This document shows, piece by piece, positions 1 through 9,834 of a stretch of DNA of 64,000 nt. The translations under genes and the position numbers were made by a program. The notes below the pieces were generated by a model, which was not told where the DNA came from, did not search any database, and worked only from the letters and a program-made list of their open reading frames with translations. Numbering within the stretch: the first letter of the stretch is position 1; the number at the start of each line of letters is the position of its first letter. The stretch lies in NCBI RefSeq assembly GCF_037478005.1, contig NZ_CP144164.1, positions 1,550,001-1,614,000 on the forward strand. Reading direction: 5' to 3'. Source of the DNA: Alteromonas sp. M12. GTDB lineage: Bacteria > Pseudomonadota > Gammaproteobacteria > Enterobacterales > Alteromonadaceae.

Positions 1-1629
1 ATATCCACCAGACTCGTTAGATCCTCTTGCACTTACAGAAAGTGCTCCGTAAGCAGCCAAGCTTTTTCCACGTGACCATGCTTTACCTATAAAACCGTCA
101 ACGTATGCGTTAGAACAACGAGTACAGGATAACGATTGTGGTTTGTAGCCTACAGCGACCTTCCACGCATACTCGCTATCAAAGGGTAAGTCAGTATTAG
201 AAGCGTTAAGATTAATAATGCGTAATAGTGTCAATTCTCGCATCTCAAGAGATGAGTTATCCTGAGAATACAATAATCTCAAATCGAAGGTGCTTAGTTC
301 TGAAAACGGAATACGCGCAGCGTTGACGCTCAGTAAATCATAGTAGTTCGCTCGAAATCGCAGTTCTAATGCTTCTCCAAATTTTTCATTGTGCACTGCG
401 CTGACCTGAAGCATCGTCGTATCTTGCGCCATATGTGGCGGTTTCTGGATTGGAGTTACCCATTGTGTTTTACCTGCGGGTAGCGCAAAGCGCGCTAATA
501 ATAGTTCTTTCTTTTTTGCTGCTTGTTCTTCATCTAACTCACTTTCTTTTACTTCTATGAAAGCGTAATAGTCATATAGCGTATCTATAACTTTTTTGGC
601 CGATTGTGATGTGAGTTTGACTAATACTGAACTTACTTTTATTGAAGATGTTCCTATGATTTCAACAAGACTTTTCTTTTCTTGCTTGCTGAGCTGATTC
701 CACTTAGCGTACAAGGCTTCTTGCCGAGATCCTCGATAAGCGACATCGACAATAAGATGATGCTCAGCGTCGTGTCTATTGAGCATCATAATAAGGTCAT
801 ATGGCATTACCCATGATTTATGGGGTGCAATTATCGGGACATCTATGACAAGTTCAAGCAATTTTGCGAGCTGGAATGCACAATTTTGCTTAAAAAAGTA
901 ATACTTCATTTTTGTATTTTCTAATTCATATAAATGGGCAAGTAAAAATAAAATATCATCTTCGCCAATATTGAGCTTATATTCCCATAGGTCCCTAAGC
1001 TCTGACTCATTATAAGTCAAATGTTGGTGGTGATATTTTTGGTTGGAAAACTTACCTTCGTAACCTCCAAAAATACCTTTTGCTACATACACTAACGGAG
1101 ATTCATTTTCAGGTACCTTTGCGCCATAAGAAAACGTATTATCGAGCAGGTTATGTTCAACCTCATCGTTAAATTTTAAAAACACGTGCCCGTACATTGA
1201 AGCAGGATTGCCTAAATATCCACTTGCATATATGAGACTCATACTTTGGGTTTGAAAGGCATCTAAATACGCTTTGTAGCCTTCGCATTGGGTTTTTGGG
1301 AGAGCTAAATTTGGAAAATTCTTGACGATAAAAATTGCACGGGCTGGAAACTGACATTGAGTGTGTGCAACGTTAGTCAAAGCATCGATCGTCGCGATTA
1401 ATTCAGCTTTAGCGTCTTTTCTTCCATCTGGCGATAAAAAAAAGTCTGAAGTGTTAACGCCGCTTCTTGCTCCATGAAAATAGCCAGCCTCAAAATGTAA
1501 GAGCTTGTGCCAAACAGCACTATTACTGACTGCCGTTACTAATGATTGATCATTGACGAAAACAGATGCTTTACTAGCTGATGGGGCTAAAAATAATATT
1601 ACAACAAACAATCTGAACACAGAATCCAT
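1..1629 (-). CDS. DUF4105 (Lnb N-terminal-like) envelope protein, 3' end cut off by window
   Basis: The frame is open from an ATG at 1629 to the window edge, giving 543 codons with no stop, so the C-terminus lies outside. The N-terminus is a Sec signal peptide (hydrophobic FRLFVVILFLAP, then a SASKAS-like cleavage region), so the mature protein should be periplasmic or outer-membrane associated. Family marks of DUF4105, seen here, are ASGYLGNPASMYGHVFLKF near residue 140, a following SYGAK, and FKQNCAFQLAK near residue 245; the conserved His and Cys suggest a papain-like fold. The family includes the N-terminal domain of lacto-N-biosidase-type proteins, but no substrate can be inferred. A weak CAAGG lies just upstream of the start. 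Confidence 0.8.
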   Translation of the reverse strand, partial: MDSVFRLFVVILFLAPSASKASVFVNDQSLVTAVSNSAVWHKLLHFEAGYFHGARSGVNTSDFFLSPDGRKDAKAELIATIDALTNVAHTQCQFPARAIFIVKNFPNLALPKTQCEGYKAYLDAFQTQSMSLIYASGYLGNPASMYGHVFLKFNDEVEHNLLDNTFSYGAKVPENESPLVYVAKGIFGGYEGKFSNQKYHHQHLTYNESELRDLWEYKLNIGEDDILFLLAHLYELENTKMKYYFFKQNCAFQLAKLLELVIDVPIIAPHKSWVMPYDLIMMLNRHDAEHHLIVDVAYRGSRQEALYAKWNQLSKQEKKSLVEIIGTSSIKVSSVLVKLTSQSAKKVIDTLYDYYAFIEVKESELDEEQAAKKKELLLARFALPAGKTQWVTPIQKPPHMAQDTTMLQVSAVHNEKFGEALELRFRANYYDLLSVNAARIPFSELSTFDLRLLYSQDNSSLEMRELTLLRIINLNASNTDLPFDSEYAWKVAVGYKPQSLSCTRCSNAYVDGFIGKAWSRGKSLAAYGALSVSARGSNESGGY

Positions 1630-1815
1630 GCCTTGAGGTTAATTTGATTGAAATTCCTTTCCAGTCAATACCAGTAAGTATACGCTTAAAAAAAAGTAGG
1701 TCAATAAATTGTCCGGGCGTGAGATTCAGGCAAATTAAATGTCGTTACGTTTTGTCATTTCGGCTAATTCTTCAATCAGCGAGTCTGTTCTTTCCCCGAA
1801 GCCGTTTATCGAAGA

Positions 1816-2448
1816 CTACTCAATTTTATCCTTAAACTCACACAAATCTTCAATAACACACGCGCCACAGCGAGGTTTGCGGGCCACACAGATGTATCTG
1901 CCATGTAAGATTAGCCAGTGGTGTACGTCCACTTTAAATTCAGCGGGCACCACTTTAAGCAGTTTTTGTTCGACCTCATCGACGTTTTTGCCCATGGCCA
2001 GTTTAGTGCGATTGGAAACGCGGAATATGTGGGTGTCTACGGCGATGGTGGGCCAGCCGAAGGCGGTGTTGAGTACTACGTTAGCGGTTTTACGTCCCAC
2101 GCCGGGTAGGGCTTCTAAGGCTTCACGGTTTTCGGGCACTTCACCGCCGTGTAAGTCCACCAACATTTGGCAGGTTTTCATGGTGTTGACGGCTTTGGTG
2201 TTAAACAAGCCTATGGTTTTGATATAAGATTTAAGCCCGTCTAAGCCTAAATCTAATATGGCTTGTGGTGTATTGGCCACCGGGTAAAGTTTGGCCGTGG
2301 CTTTATTGACGCCCACATCTGTGGCTTGAGCTGATAACAATACGGCTATCAATAATTCAAAGGGACTAGAATAATTCAATTCTGTGGTTGGCTCAGGATT
2401 TTCTGCTCGCAGTCGCGTCAGAATTTCCCGACGTTTTTGGTTATTCAT
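1816..2448 (-). CDS. nth: Endonuclease III, DNA glycosylase/AP lyase
   Basis: Removes oxidised pyrimidines in base-excision repair and cleaves the abasic site. The 210-residue protein matches the usual family length. The helix-hairpin-helix LPGVGRKTANVVL carries the catalytic Lys120, and Asp138 lies in AVDTH. Four cysteines at 187, 194, 197 and 203 (C-x6-C-x2-C-x5-C) form the 4Fe-4S cluster motif. It is the last gene of the rsxABCDGE-nth run, 13 nt after rsxE, the same arrangement as in Escherichia coli, so it is probably cotranscribed with the rsx genes. Confidence 0.97.
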   Translation of the reverse strand: MNNQKRREILTRLRAENPEPTTELNYSSPFELLIAVLLSAQATDVGVNKATAKLYPVANTPQAILDLGLDGLKSYIKTIGLFNTKAVNTMKTCQMLVDLHGGEVPENREALEALPGVGRKTANVVLNTAFGWPTIAVDTHIFRVSNRTKLAMGKNVDEVEQKLLKVVPAEFKVDVHHWLILHGRYICVARKPRCGACVIEDLCEFKDKIE

Positions 2449-2461
2449 GACTTCAACTACC

Positions 2462-3160
2462 TTAACTTTCCGCCGTCACTCTGGCGCGCTGTACCACTTT
2501 ATCTTGTTGTGGTGTCACCACCCAAGATTCAACCCGTTTATCTAACGCATTCTTAAGAGCAATAAGTAACCCCATGCCGAGGAAGGCACCTGGCGGCAGT
2601 ATGGCTAGTAAAAAAGGGCTATCGGTTTCGAATACCGTCACTTTTAACACACTTGCCCATTCACCGAACAGTAAGTTGGCACCAGAGAATAGGGTGCCAT
2701 AACCTAAGAGTTCACGCATGCCTCCCAAAATCACTAGCACAAGGGTAAAACCAAGCCCCATCATCAAACCATCGAATGCAGCATGACCCACAGGGTTTTT
2801 CGACGCGAAGGCTTCTGCACGTCCAATGATGGCACAATTGGTGACTATCAAAGGAATGAAAATGCCTAGCGCTTCATAAAGTCGAAAAGTGTAGGCATTC
2901 ATTAACAATTGCACAACGGTAACAAAGCCGGCAATTACCATCACAAATATTGGTATACGAATTTCATTAGGGACTAAATTACGCACCAATGAGACTGTGC
3001 AGTTTGAGCCAATTAATACCAAAGTTGTGGCAAGACCTAAACCTAACCCATTGATGACTGTCATGGTCACAGCTAGGAGTGGACATAGTCCCAGCAGTTG
3101 TACTATGGCGGGGTTATTTTTCCATAATCCTTGCCAACTGAGTTCTTTAAACTGATTCAT
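2462..3160 (-). CDS. rsxE: Electron transport complex subunit RsxE (RnfE)
   Basis: Integral membrane subunit of the Rnf/Rsx complex, which couples electron flow between NADH and ferredoxin-type carriers to ion movement; in enterics the complex also helps re-reduce SoxR. The 232-residue protein is strongly hydrophobic with about six membrane segments and is a paralogue of RsxA: both contain LGLCP near the N-terminus and an ITNCA/VTNCA motif in a later helix, where cysteines are thought to bind an intramembrane Fe-S centre. It starts 1 nt after rsxG and is followed by nth. Confidence 0.96.
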   Translation of the reverse strand: MNQFKELSWQGLWKNNPAIVQLLGLCPLLAVTMTVINGLGLGLATTLVLIGSNCTVSLVRNLVPNEIRIPIFVMVIAGFVTVVQLLMNAYTFRLYEALGIFIPLIVTNCAIIGRAEAFASKNPVGHAAFDGLMMGLGFTLVLVILGGMRELLGYGTLFSGANLLFGEWASVLKVTVFETDSPFLLAILPPGAFLGMGLLIALKNALDKRVESWVVTPQQDKVVQRARVTAES

Positions 3161-3161
3161 C

Positions 3162-3824
3162 TTATTCTACCTTGCCGTTAATTGGCTGGTCTTTCATGGC
3201 TTCACAGGTCTTTGTGGCGTTAAAAAGATCTTGCTGGTGGTGCTGAAAATATAACACCGCATTTTTGACCGCTTTTACCACTGCCCGTGGGGTAATAGTT
3301 GCGCCGGTAAATTGATCAAATTGGCCACCGTCTTTTTTCACTTGCCAATCTTTGTGGTTATCAGTAGTAACAGACTTGCCAGTAAATGCAGTAATCCAAT
3401 CAGTGATACGGATATCGATTTTGTCACCTAACCCTGGAGTTTCTTTATGATCCAAAATACGTACTCCGGTCACTTCCGATTGCATATTAATGCCTACTAT
3501 TAGCTCAATTTTACCACTGTATCCGTCTGGCGCAGTTGTTTCAATTGCAACCGCTGAAGGCGCGTTGTTCATTCTTGCTAAATATACGGTCTGGGGGTCT
3601 TTCGAGCCTAAATATTCAGTATCTACAACCTGAGTGCAATCATGGTGAATATCATTATCGTATAAAGACTGCGGAATAATTGCGTTCAAAATAGCCAGGC
3701 GCTTTTGTATTTGCTGCTCGGTTATTTGATCTTCAGTTACGGCATAGGTTATGGCTATGATCGCCGTTGTCACTAAAGCAAACGCGGTGAGTTTAAGACC
3801 ATTGCTAACGATACTTTGTTTCAT
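3162..3824 (-). CDS. rsxG: Electron transport complex subunit RsxG, covalent FMN protein
   Basis: Periplasm-facing subunit of the Rsx complex that carries a covalently bound FMN. One N-terminal membrane anchor (about residues 10-30) is followed by an FMN-binding domain. The flavinylation motif TGATIT is at residues 173-178, with Thr176 as the expected attachment residue. Length 220 is slightly above the usual ~206. Three nucleotides separate it from rsxD, consistent with one polycistronic message. Confidence 0.95.
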   Translation of the reverse strand: MKQSIVSNGLKLTAFALVTTAIIAITYAVTEDQITEQQIQKRLAILNAIIPQSLYDNDIHHDCTQVVDTEYLGSKDPQTVYLARMNNAPSAVAIETTAPDGYSGKIELIVGINMQSEVTGVRILDHKETPGLGDKIDIRITDWITAFTGKSVTTDNHKDWQVKKDGGQFDQFTGATITPRAVVKAVKNAVLYFQHHQQDLFNATKTCEAMKDQPINGKVE

Positions 3825-3827
3825 TAA

Positions 3828-4940
3828 CTAGTCCTCCTTACCTGTATTTCCGCTATCTATCTGTTTGACTTTAATCACGTTTTTGTGTTCTGTGTGATGG
3901 CCATAAGTCCTTGGTCTGGTGTAATAATCAATCAAAGGAACACCCATATTCATGATCAATACAGCAAATGCGATCGCATCAGGGTAACCCCCCCAAGTAC
4001 GAATAATGTATACCCATGCACCTATCCCAAAACCAAAAATTATACGTCCTCGATTGGTGGTGGTCGCGGATACCGGATCGGTGGCAATAAAGAACACCCC
4101 AAGCATGAAGCCACCACTGAATAGGTGGAACATTGGACTTGCATAGACTCCATCATCTACCAAGTACATAACCAGTGACAATCCTATAATGCCAGCAATC
4201 ATACCTACCGGAATATGCCATTTAATGACATTTACTTTTAATAACAGTAAACCGCCTAAAAGATAGGCAAAATTGACCCAAAACCAGCCTACGCCCAGAC
4301 CATTATTAAATACTGCGGTTTGCACGCTTTCCTGTACGGTTAAGCCTTGGGAAATTGCGGTTTTGACAGCATCAAGAGGGGTGGCCATTGTATAGCCATC
4401 AACGTGAGTTCGCAGTTGCTCAATACTGTAACCGTCAGCACTAAAGCCGCTAAAAATGATACTAAATGAATCTAAAAATGATTGTGGAAATTGGCTTAAT
4501 GCTTGTGGAATCGCCCAAGTAGACATTTGCACTGGAAACGAGATAAGCAGCATCACATAAGCCGCCATGGCAGGGTTGAATAAATTAAACCCTAATCCAC
4601 CGTAAAGTTGTTTGACTATCGCAATGGCAAAAATACTACCTATTACTGTGATCCACCAAGGAGCAAATGGTGGAATACTCACGGCGATTAAAAAAGCGGT
4701 AACCAAAGCACTGCAATCTTTTATCGCGACTTCAAAATTCTTTTTACGCATTTCAAGAATGGCAGCTTCAGTGACTATTATGGTGATGCTGGCGATCATA
4801 AAATGAATTAATGCTCCCCAACCGAAAAACCATGTTTGTACAGCTAAGCCTGGAATACCTGCATACATAACTAAACGCATTACCTGACCAGTATTACGTT
4901 TTACTCTTTGGTGGGGCGAGCTGGCAAATTTAAAACTCAT
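3828..4940 (-). CDS. rsxD: Electron transport complex subunit RsxD, membrane flavoprotein
   Basis: Polytopic membrane subunit of the Rsx complex with a covalent FMN. The 370-residue protein has about ten hydrophobic segments. The flavinylation motif TMATP is at residues 184-188, and Thr187 aligns with the threonine known to be flavinylated in Vibrio and E. coli homologues. Conserved FNPAM and [10 protein letters not shown] segments are visible. It lies 5 nt after rsxC and 3 nt before rsxG, in the standard order. Confidence 0.95.
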   Translation of the reverse strand: MSFKFASSPHQRVKRNTGQVMRLVMYAGIPGLAVQTWFFGWGALIHFMIASITIIVTEAAILEMRKKNFEVAIKDCSALVTAFLIAVSIPPFAPWWITVIGSIFAIAIVKQLYGGLGFNLFNPAMAAYVMLLISFPVQMSTWAIPQALSQFPQSFLDSFSIIFSGFSADGYSIEQLRTHVDGYTMATPLDAVKTAISQGLTVQESVQTAVFNNGLGVGWFWVNFAYLLGGLLLLKVNVIKWHIPVGMIAGIIGLSLVMYLVDDGVYASPMFHLFSGGFMLGVFFIATDPVSATTTNRGRIIFGFGIGAWVYIIRTWGGYPDAIAFAVLIMNMGVPLIDYYTRPRTYGHHTEHKNVIKVKQIDSGNTGKED

Positions 4941-4945
4941 GGGGA

Positions 4946-7288
4946 TTAACTTTCATCCTTGTCTGCTGTGGAGCTAGACGGCTTTTTAGCGGCCTTTTCG
5001 GCACGCTTTAGTTTCGCAATACGATTTTGTTCTCGTGCTTTTGCGACTGCGGCTTCGACTTTTTGCTTGCGAATTTGTGCAGCAGTTAATTTTTCTGGTT
5101 GCTGGCTTGTTTGCAACTCATCATTAGCGACTTCAGGTTGTTCTGAATTTTTTTCAGTGGATATTTGTTTTTCTACCGATGGACTTGCTGCGGGCTTAGC
5201 GTTAGCTAATTTTTTAGCCTTGGCTTTGGCAATTGCCGCTGCTATTGCTTTTTGTTTTGCTGTGGGCTCTGATTTTTCCTGATGCACATCTTCAGTTTGC
5301 AGTTGTTGTTGCTCGTCGGTAACTGGCGTCGTTTTTAGCGCAGTCTCTGTTGCTGCTACTGTTTTTGCTGTTTCAGCTTGTTGCGCCTGCTTAATCGCTT
5401 CGCGTTTTGCTTTTGCTTTAGCGATAGCAATCGCCACTTTTTCTTGTTTGTTGGAATTGGCAGCTTTGGCTGGTGCTTCAGGTACAACATCACTTGTTGT
5501 GGGAGCTTTATTTGCGTCCGTTTCTTTTATTCCAGTATTGCTATCTTCCGACGCGGGGTTGGCTTCTTTTACCGCCGCTTCCTTGGCCGCTGCGCGTTTC
5601 GCTTTGGCTCGAGCAATAGCCGCTGCAACTTTGTCTTGTTTGCTATTATTAGCTGTTTGCGGTGCTTCTGAGGCTTCGCTTGTTTGTGCTTTTTGAGGAG
5701 AAGCTTGTTGCGACTCTAACTGAGCCGAGTTGGCTTGTTTTTTAGCTTTTGCTCGAGCTAAGGCCGCCGCTATCTTGTCTTTCGCATCATTGCCTTTTTC
5801 GCTCATTGCTTTTCTGCGCGCTTCGGCCGCTTTGGCATGTTTTTCTTCGCGCTCTTTTTGCTCTCTTTCTAAGCGTTCTTTACGTGCCTCGAATCTTAAT
5901 CTGGCTTTGTCGGCTTGTGCTTTTTCCTGTTCTTGGGTGCGTATATCGGCTTTGGCAACACGATAATAGTGAACCAGTGGAATTTCACTGGGGCAAACGT
6001 ATGCGCAGGCACCACATTCAATACAATCAAATAGGTTTAATTCATTGGCCTTTTCATATTCTTTCGCTTGGCTGTGCCAAAATAATTGTTGTGGCAGCAA
6101 GCTAGCAGGGCAGGCGTCTGCACAGGCACTGCATCGAATACAAGGCTGCTCTGCGCCGGGGGCTTGAATTTCATTGGCTGATGGGGCAAGTATACAATTG
6201 GTTATTTTAACCACCGGCACCTGATCATCAACAATTTCAAACCCCATCATAGGCCCACCCATAATGAGCTTTCGATCCCGCTGTTTGTGAGCCTTATATT
6301 GACCAATTTCCAATAAATGTGAGATGGGTGTACCTATGGGCGCCCAAACGTTCTGCGGACGTTTGAATGCTTGTCCGGTTAACGTAACCACGCGCCGAAT
6401 AAGAGGAGTCCCAGTAAAAATAGCATCGGCAATGGCGAAACAGGTTCCTACGTTTTGCATAATGACACCCACATCAATGGGCAGTCCGTTTCCGGGGACT
6501 TCGCGATTAGTTAAAATTTGAATCAGTTGTTTTTCACCGCCCGCGGGGTATTTGGTTGGGATGGCAACAACTCTGTACTTAGCATTTTCCTGACAAGCAA
6601 CTTGCATAGCTTCAATTGCTTCAGGTTTATTGTCTTCAACCGCAATAATCACTAACTTTGGTGCTAACAGGTGCACTAAAATATCAATACCTTGTCGAAT
6701 CTGCCATGCATGCTCGCGCATCAGCCGATCGTCAGACGTTATGTAGGGCTCACATTCCACACCATTGATAATCAAAAATTCAACATTTTTCTTCGGAGAC
6801 GATTTAATATGGGTTGGAAAACCAGCTCCTCCCATACCGCTAATACCAGCATTACATATTGCTTCAACGATTTTTGATTTGGGTTTTTGTTGATAATCTA
6901 AAATAGGGTTAAGGGGAGCCCAGGTTTCAAATTCATCGGTAGTTATTTCTATAGCCAGCTCTGGCAGGCCGGAAGGGTGAGCTGAAACATGGGGTCCAAT
7001 GTGACGAATGTAACCCGATGTGGGGGCATGTACAGGGACCGAAAAGGGATTTGTACTATGACTCAAAGGTTGTCCTTTGAGTACTCGATCGCCTTCCTTG
7101 ACTAATAAGCCTCCCTCTACGCCAATATGTTGCTTCACCATAACATGCAGAGTTTTTGGCATGGTTATAGTTTCAATGGCTTTTTGATTAGAGAGTGATT
7201 TCAGCTCAGGTGGATGCACACCACCATGAAAGTCCCACAATCGGCCTTGATTTAATCGTTGTAAAATACTGTCATAATCAGAATACAA
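4946..7288 (-). CDS. rsxC: Electron transport complex subunit RsxC with long Ala/Lys repeat tail
   Basis: Cytoplasm-facing NADH/FMN-binding subunit of the Rsx complex. The longest frame opens at 7345, but TTG at 7288 is preferred: it has AGGAAG six bases upstream, lies 11 nt after the rsxB stop, and gives an N-terminus ([21 protein letters not shown]) like the family. Two 4Fe-4S clusters sit at Cys383/386/389/393 and Cys422/425/428/432; [13 protein letters not shown] is the nucleotide-binding loop. After about residue 470 the protein becomes charged, coiled-coil-like and low in complexity, with repeats of the form [11 protein letters not shown]. Length is 780 residues. Confidence 0.94.
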   Translation of the reverse strand: MYSDYDSILQRLNQGRLWDFHGGVHPPELKSLSNQKAIETITMPKTLHVMVKQHIGVEGGLLVKEGDRVLKGQPLSHSTNPFSVPVHAPTSGYIRHIGPHVSAHPSGLPELAIEITTDEFETWAPLNPILDYQQKPKSKIVEAICNAGISGMGGAGFPTHIKSSPKKNVEFLIINGVECEPYITSDDRLMREHAWQIRQGIDILVHLLAPKLVIIAVEDNKPEAIEAMQVACQENAKYRVVAIPTKYPAGGEKQLIQILTNREVPGNGLPIDVGVIMQNVGTCFAIADAIFTGTPLIRRVVTLTGQAFKRPQNVWAPIGTPISHLLEIGQYKAHKQRDRKLIMGGPMMGFEIVDDQVPVVKITNCILAPSANEIQAPGAEQPCIRCSACADACPASLLPQQLFWHSQAKEYEKANELNLFDCIECGACAYVCPSEIPLVHYYRVAKADIRTQEQEKAQADKARLRFEARKERLEREQKEREEKHAKAAEARRKAMSEKGNDAKDKIAAALARAKAKKQANSAQLESQQASPQKAQTSEASEAPQTANNSKQDKVAAAIARAKAKRAAAKEAAVKEANPASEDSNTGIKETDANKAPTTSDVVPEAPAKAANSNKQEKVAIAIAKAKAKREAIKQAQQAETAKTVAATETALKTTPVTDEQQQLQTEDVHQEKSEPTAKQKAIAAAIAKAKAKKLANAKPAASPSVEKQISTEKNSEQPEVANDELQTSQQPEKLTAAQIRKQKVEAAVAKAREQNRIAKLKRAEKAAKKPSSSTADKDES

Positions 7289-7299
7289 TTTAAACTTCC

Positions 7300-7854
7300 T
7301 CAATTGACTTGTTTTACTGGAATAGCATCGAGTTGCCATCGCCATGAAGAAGTATTCTGTTCAACCGGAATCATGTCGATACAATCAACTGGACAAGGCT
7401 CGACACACAAATCACATCCGGTACATTCATCTTGAATAACAGTATGCATTTGTTTGGCTGCACCAATAATCGCGTCCACTGGGCAAGCTTGAATACATTT
7501 AGTACAGCCAATACATTCATCTTCGCGAATAAAAGCGACTTTTTTGACGTCTTCTTGTCCGTGGGCGGCATCTAAAGGTTTCGCTTCAACCCCCATTAAC
7601 TCGGCCAATTGTTTGATGGTGGCGTCTCCACCAGGAGGGCATTTGTTAATGTCATCACCGTTAGCAATGGATTCTGCATAAGGACGACAACCTGGAAAGC
7701 CACATTGGCCACATTGGGTTTGAGGTAAAAGTGCATCTATTTGTTCGACTAGGGGATCACTTTCAACGCGAAATCGAATCGCGGCATAACCGAGTATCGC
7801 GCCGAAAATAAGCGCCATGATTCCTATTACAATAAGTGCGATCACTAACGTCAT
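7300..7854 (-). CDS. rsxB: Electron transport complex subunit RsxB, iron-sulfur protein
   Basis: Multi-cluster Fe-S subunit passing electrons within the Rsx complex. An N-terminal membrane helix (about residues 1-25) is followed by the Fes-domain motif CGQCGFPGC and two ferredoxin 4Fe-4S motifs, [12 protein letters not shown] and [12 protein letters not shown]. The 184-residue length is normal. Its start overlaps the rsxA stop by 1 nt, indicating translational coupling. Confidence 0.96.
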   Translation of the reverse strand: MTLVIALIVIGIMALIFGAILGYAAIRFRVESDPLVEQIDALLPQTQCGQCGFPGCRPYAESIANGDDINKCPPGGDATIKQLAELMGVEAKPLDAAHGQEDVKKVAFIREDECIGCTKCIQACPVDAIIGAAKQMHTVIQDECTGCDLCVEPCPVDCIDMIPVEQNTSSWRWQLDAIPVKQVN

Positions 7855-8435
7855 TAAAACTTCACCAAACCAGTAAAGCCCATAAATGCCATCGACATTA
7901 AGCCCGCGGTAATCATTGCTATGGAAGCTCCTTTAAAAGGAGAGGGCACATTTGCAGCAGCTAATCGCTCACGCATAGCAGAAAAAAGTATTAACACTAA
8001 GGAGAAACCAAGCGCGGCGCCAAAACCATAAATAACCGACTCTACAAAATTATGATCTTGATTAACATTAAGTAAGGCAACACCTAAAACCGCACAATTG
8101 GTGGTGATAAGCGGTAAAAAAATACCAAGTAAACGATATAAGGTTGGACTTGTTTTATGCACCACCATTTCAGTAAATTGCACAACTACTGCTATAACGA
8201 GTATAAAACTCAAGGTGCGCAGATAACCCATACCTAGTGGCTGAAGAACATAATGTTCGACTAAGTAGCTGGTTAAAGAGGCGAGGGTAAGTACGAAAGT
8301 CGTTGCCATTGACATGCCAATCGCAGTTTCTAACCGGTTAGACACACCCATAAACGGGCATAGACCCAGAAATTGGACCAATACGAAGTTATTTACCAGT
8401 ACTGTACCTACTAATAAAACTAAAAATTCACTCAT
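7854..8435 (-). CDS. rsxA: Electron transport complex subunit RsxA
   Basis: First gene of the rsx operon. It encodes a 193-residue six-helix membrane subunit, paralogous to RsxE, with the LGLCPFMG segment near the N-terminus and ITTNCAVLG in a later helix; the cysteines are thought to hold an Fe-S centre inside the membrane. A good promoter lies 41-69 nt upstream. Together with rsxB, C, D, G and E it makes a complete complex. Confidence 0.96.
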   Translation of the reverse strand: MSEFLVLLVGTVLVNNFVLVQFLGLCPFMGVSNRLETAIGMSMATTFVLTLASLTSYLVEHYVLQPLGMGYLRTLSFILVIAVVVQFTEMVVHKTSPTLYRLLGIFLPLITTNCAVLGVALLNVNQDHNFVESVIYGFGAALGFSLVLILFSAMRERLAAANVPSPFKGASIAMITAGLMSMAFMGFTGLVKF

Positions 8436-8475
8436 TTGATATGTGTATCGCCCAACGATGATGCAAACAGTGTCT

Positions 8476-8504
8476 ATTATCTCTGTTTACAGACCGATTA
8501 ACAA
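8476..8504 (-). promoter_or_regulatory. Predicted sigma70 promoter of the rsx operon
   Basis: On the minus strand a TTGTTA -35 (8499-8504) and a GATAAT -10 (8476-8481) are separated by exactly 17 bp, and the -10 ends about 40 nt before the rsxA start. The call rests on consensus match and position only. Confidence 0.55.
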
Positions 8505-8587
8505 CTTGATATTCATAAGGTTATTGCGGCCAAAATTTAGCCAAATTTGTACATTAAAAAGATATTAAGAGATAGAGCCAGGAGATT

Positions 8588-8664
8588 TGGCTCCCCCTCC
8601 CCGACTCGAACGGGGGACCTGCGGATTAACAGTCCGTCGCTCTAACCAACTGAGCTAAGGGGGA
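8588..8664 (-). tRNA. tRNA-Asn (GTT), distal copy
   Basis: A 77-nt cloverleaf with encoded CCA. The acceptor arms TCCCCCT and AGGGGGA pair, with discriminator G. The D-arm contains AGCTCAGTTGGTTAGAGC, the anticodon loop reads CTGTTAA giving GTT, and the T-arm is CCCCG-TTCGAGT-CGGGG. It lies 21 nt after an identical copy. Confidence 0.96.
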
Positions 8665-8685
8665 ATCAAATTGTGTCGTTGAAGT

Positions 8686-8762
8686 TGGCTCCCCCTCCCC
8701 GACTCGAACGGGGGACCTGCGGATTAACAGTCCGTCGCTCTAACCAACTGAGCTAAGGGGGA
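8686..8762 (-). tRNA. tRNA-Asn (GTT), promoter-proximal copy
   Basis: Identical in sequence to the copy at 8588-8664, with the same GTT anticodon, encoded CCA and fully paired arms. The two form one tandem transcription unit driven by the promoter immediately upstream. Confidence 0.96.
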
Positions 8763-8782
8763 CCTGATTTCAACGGAGGCGA

Positions 8783-8811
8783 ATATTAATGAGCATCAAC
8801 CGTTCTGTCAA
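8783..8811 (-). promoter_or_regulatory. Predicted strong promoter of the tRNA-Asn pair
   Basis: A perfect TTGACA -35 (8806-8811), a 17-bp spacer and a TAATAT -10 (8783-8788) on the minus strand are followed by a GC-rich discriminator (CGCCTCC). This is the usual form of a stable-RNA promoter under stringent control. The -10 lies about 20 nt before the first tRNA base. Confidence 0.75.
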
Positions 8812-9203
8812 TACAATATCTTAGTTTTTTAGGCTTTCTTTCAAATTGATTGAATAAGCAGCTATTTTCGCTTTAAAAATAGCTCATATTTAGCAGTTAG
8901 CGCTATTTTTATTACTCAAACTCGATTTTGATAAAATTAAAAATTTTAAAAAAAACTACTTTTCCGGCTAAAACAACATCTCTTTTTCTTTTAGCAAATT
9001 AGAAAAGCACTAAAAAATTTCGCGTACTAGATATAAAAAACTTCAAGCTGTCATTTTTAAAATTTAGAAAGAACTGTTTTTACGTTACAAATTAGCAACT
9101 AAATTGCGCAATAATTCGGCAATAAAAGTGCCAGAATTACTTTGAACTTTAATTAGCAAAAATACAGCTTACTATACTATTTTGTTATAAAGATTTAGTT
9201 GAT

Positions 9204-9223
9204 CACTGTGTTTTACAACAGTG
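9204..9223. promoter_or_regulatory. Predicted LexA (SOS) box
   Basis: CACTGTGTTTTACAACAGTG has the enterobacterial SOS core CTGT-N8-ACAG exactly (CTGT 9206-9209, ACAG 9218-9221), and the palindrome extends one further base pair on each side of that core to ACTGT/ACAGT and again to C/G. The next annotated genes downstream are a MATE exporter and uvrB, a classic SOS gene, although the distance to the first start is about 600 nt. Confidence 0.6.
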
Positions 9224-9329
9224 TTTAATAAATCTGAAACATAAACTTATAGCCCGTCAGGTTAGCGTTGACTTACCTAATTTTTAGTCACATTACTGTA
9301 ACATAGCGGCTTTATTGGTGTTAGTGCAG

Positions 9330-9364
9330 TTATCCACTAATCCTGTGGATAAGTTTGTGTATAA
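9330..9364. promoter_or_regulatory. Cluster of three DnaA-box-like 9-mers
   Basis: TTATCCACT at 9330-9338 (plus strand), TTATCCACA at 9344-9352 (minus strand, perfect consensus) and TTATACACA at 9356-9364 (minus strand, fits TTATNCACA) lie within 35 bp. DnaA could bind here and influence transcription downstream. The usual oriC neighbours (dnaA, mnmG, rpmH) are not in the window. Confidence 0.5.
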
Positions 9365-9769
9365 CACTTGAAAATAACAAAATCTAATTTGTTTAAAGAA
9401 GTCAATATAGCATTTGATATTTTTATGAAAAAATATTTTATTCTTTATTATCAATGGTTTATTGTGTTTTCGATAGAAATTGCACCAAGGTGGTACATAA
9501 AGTTACCTAACATTCGTTTTCCTGTGTGTAGTTTTGCTAGGTAGATAGAATCTGTTTAGTAAGATGTTGAAAAATTGACAATTTATTAACATTTTTCGGC
9601 AGTTAATAAAAACTTAAAATTTTCCGTTCCGAGACGATCAGATCAATGGGATCCTTATCTAAGCAGTAAAAAATATATAAATAGGCATATATTCGAAAAT
9701 CTGTCTGTCATATAATTATGCGCTTGCTTTCGCAGCGCAATTACACCCCAAATAAAGTAAAAAGTAGTT

Positions 9770-9797
9770 TAGACATAGTTAATTTTCACTATGTCTA
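9770..9797. promoter_or_regulatory. Operator-like perfect palindrome before the MATE gene
   Basis: TAGACATAGT (9770-9779) and ACTATGTCTA (9788-9797) are perfect 10-bp inverted repeats separated by 8 bp, the usual size for a dimeric TetR- or MarR-type repressor site. It lies 37 nt before the GTG start chosen for the MATE gene. An mRNA hairpin is the alternative. Confidence 0.5.
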
Positions 9798-9834
9798 TTA
9801 TCATTGTCGATTAGCCTTAACGAGTACAAATACA

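Larger units (their letters stand above)
8812..9769. other. AT-rich gene-free stretch between tRNA-Asn and the MATE gene
   Basis: About 1 kb without a convincing gene and strongly AT-rich. It holds a LexA-box match (9204-9223), three DnaA-box-like 9-mers (9330-9364), a 39-codon hydrophobic ORF without ribosome-binding site (9425-9544), and clustered GATC sites near 9638-9652. Nothing else was recognised. Confidence 0.6.

Noticed and set aside
1630-1815. Terminator or small gene between the DUF4105 gene and nth
   Set aside because: No stem with T-run and no frame with a ribosome-binding site was found.
4959-6105. Plus-strand open frames opposite rsxC
   Set aside because: They arise from the repetitive Ala/Lys codons of the rsxC tail read on the opposite strand; no family features or ribosome-binding sites.
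7289-7345. Upstream extension of RsxC to the ATG at 7345
   Set aside because: It would overlap rsxB by 46 nt, has no ribosome-binding site and adds residues foreign to the family; TTG at 7288 has AGGAAG in the right place.
9330-9364. Chromosomal replication origin
   Set aside because: DnaA boxes and AT-rich DNA are present, but there are only three boxes and none of the usual oriC neighbours (dnaA, dnaN, mnmG, rpmH). A regulatory role is simpler.
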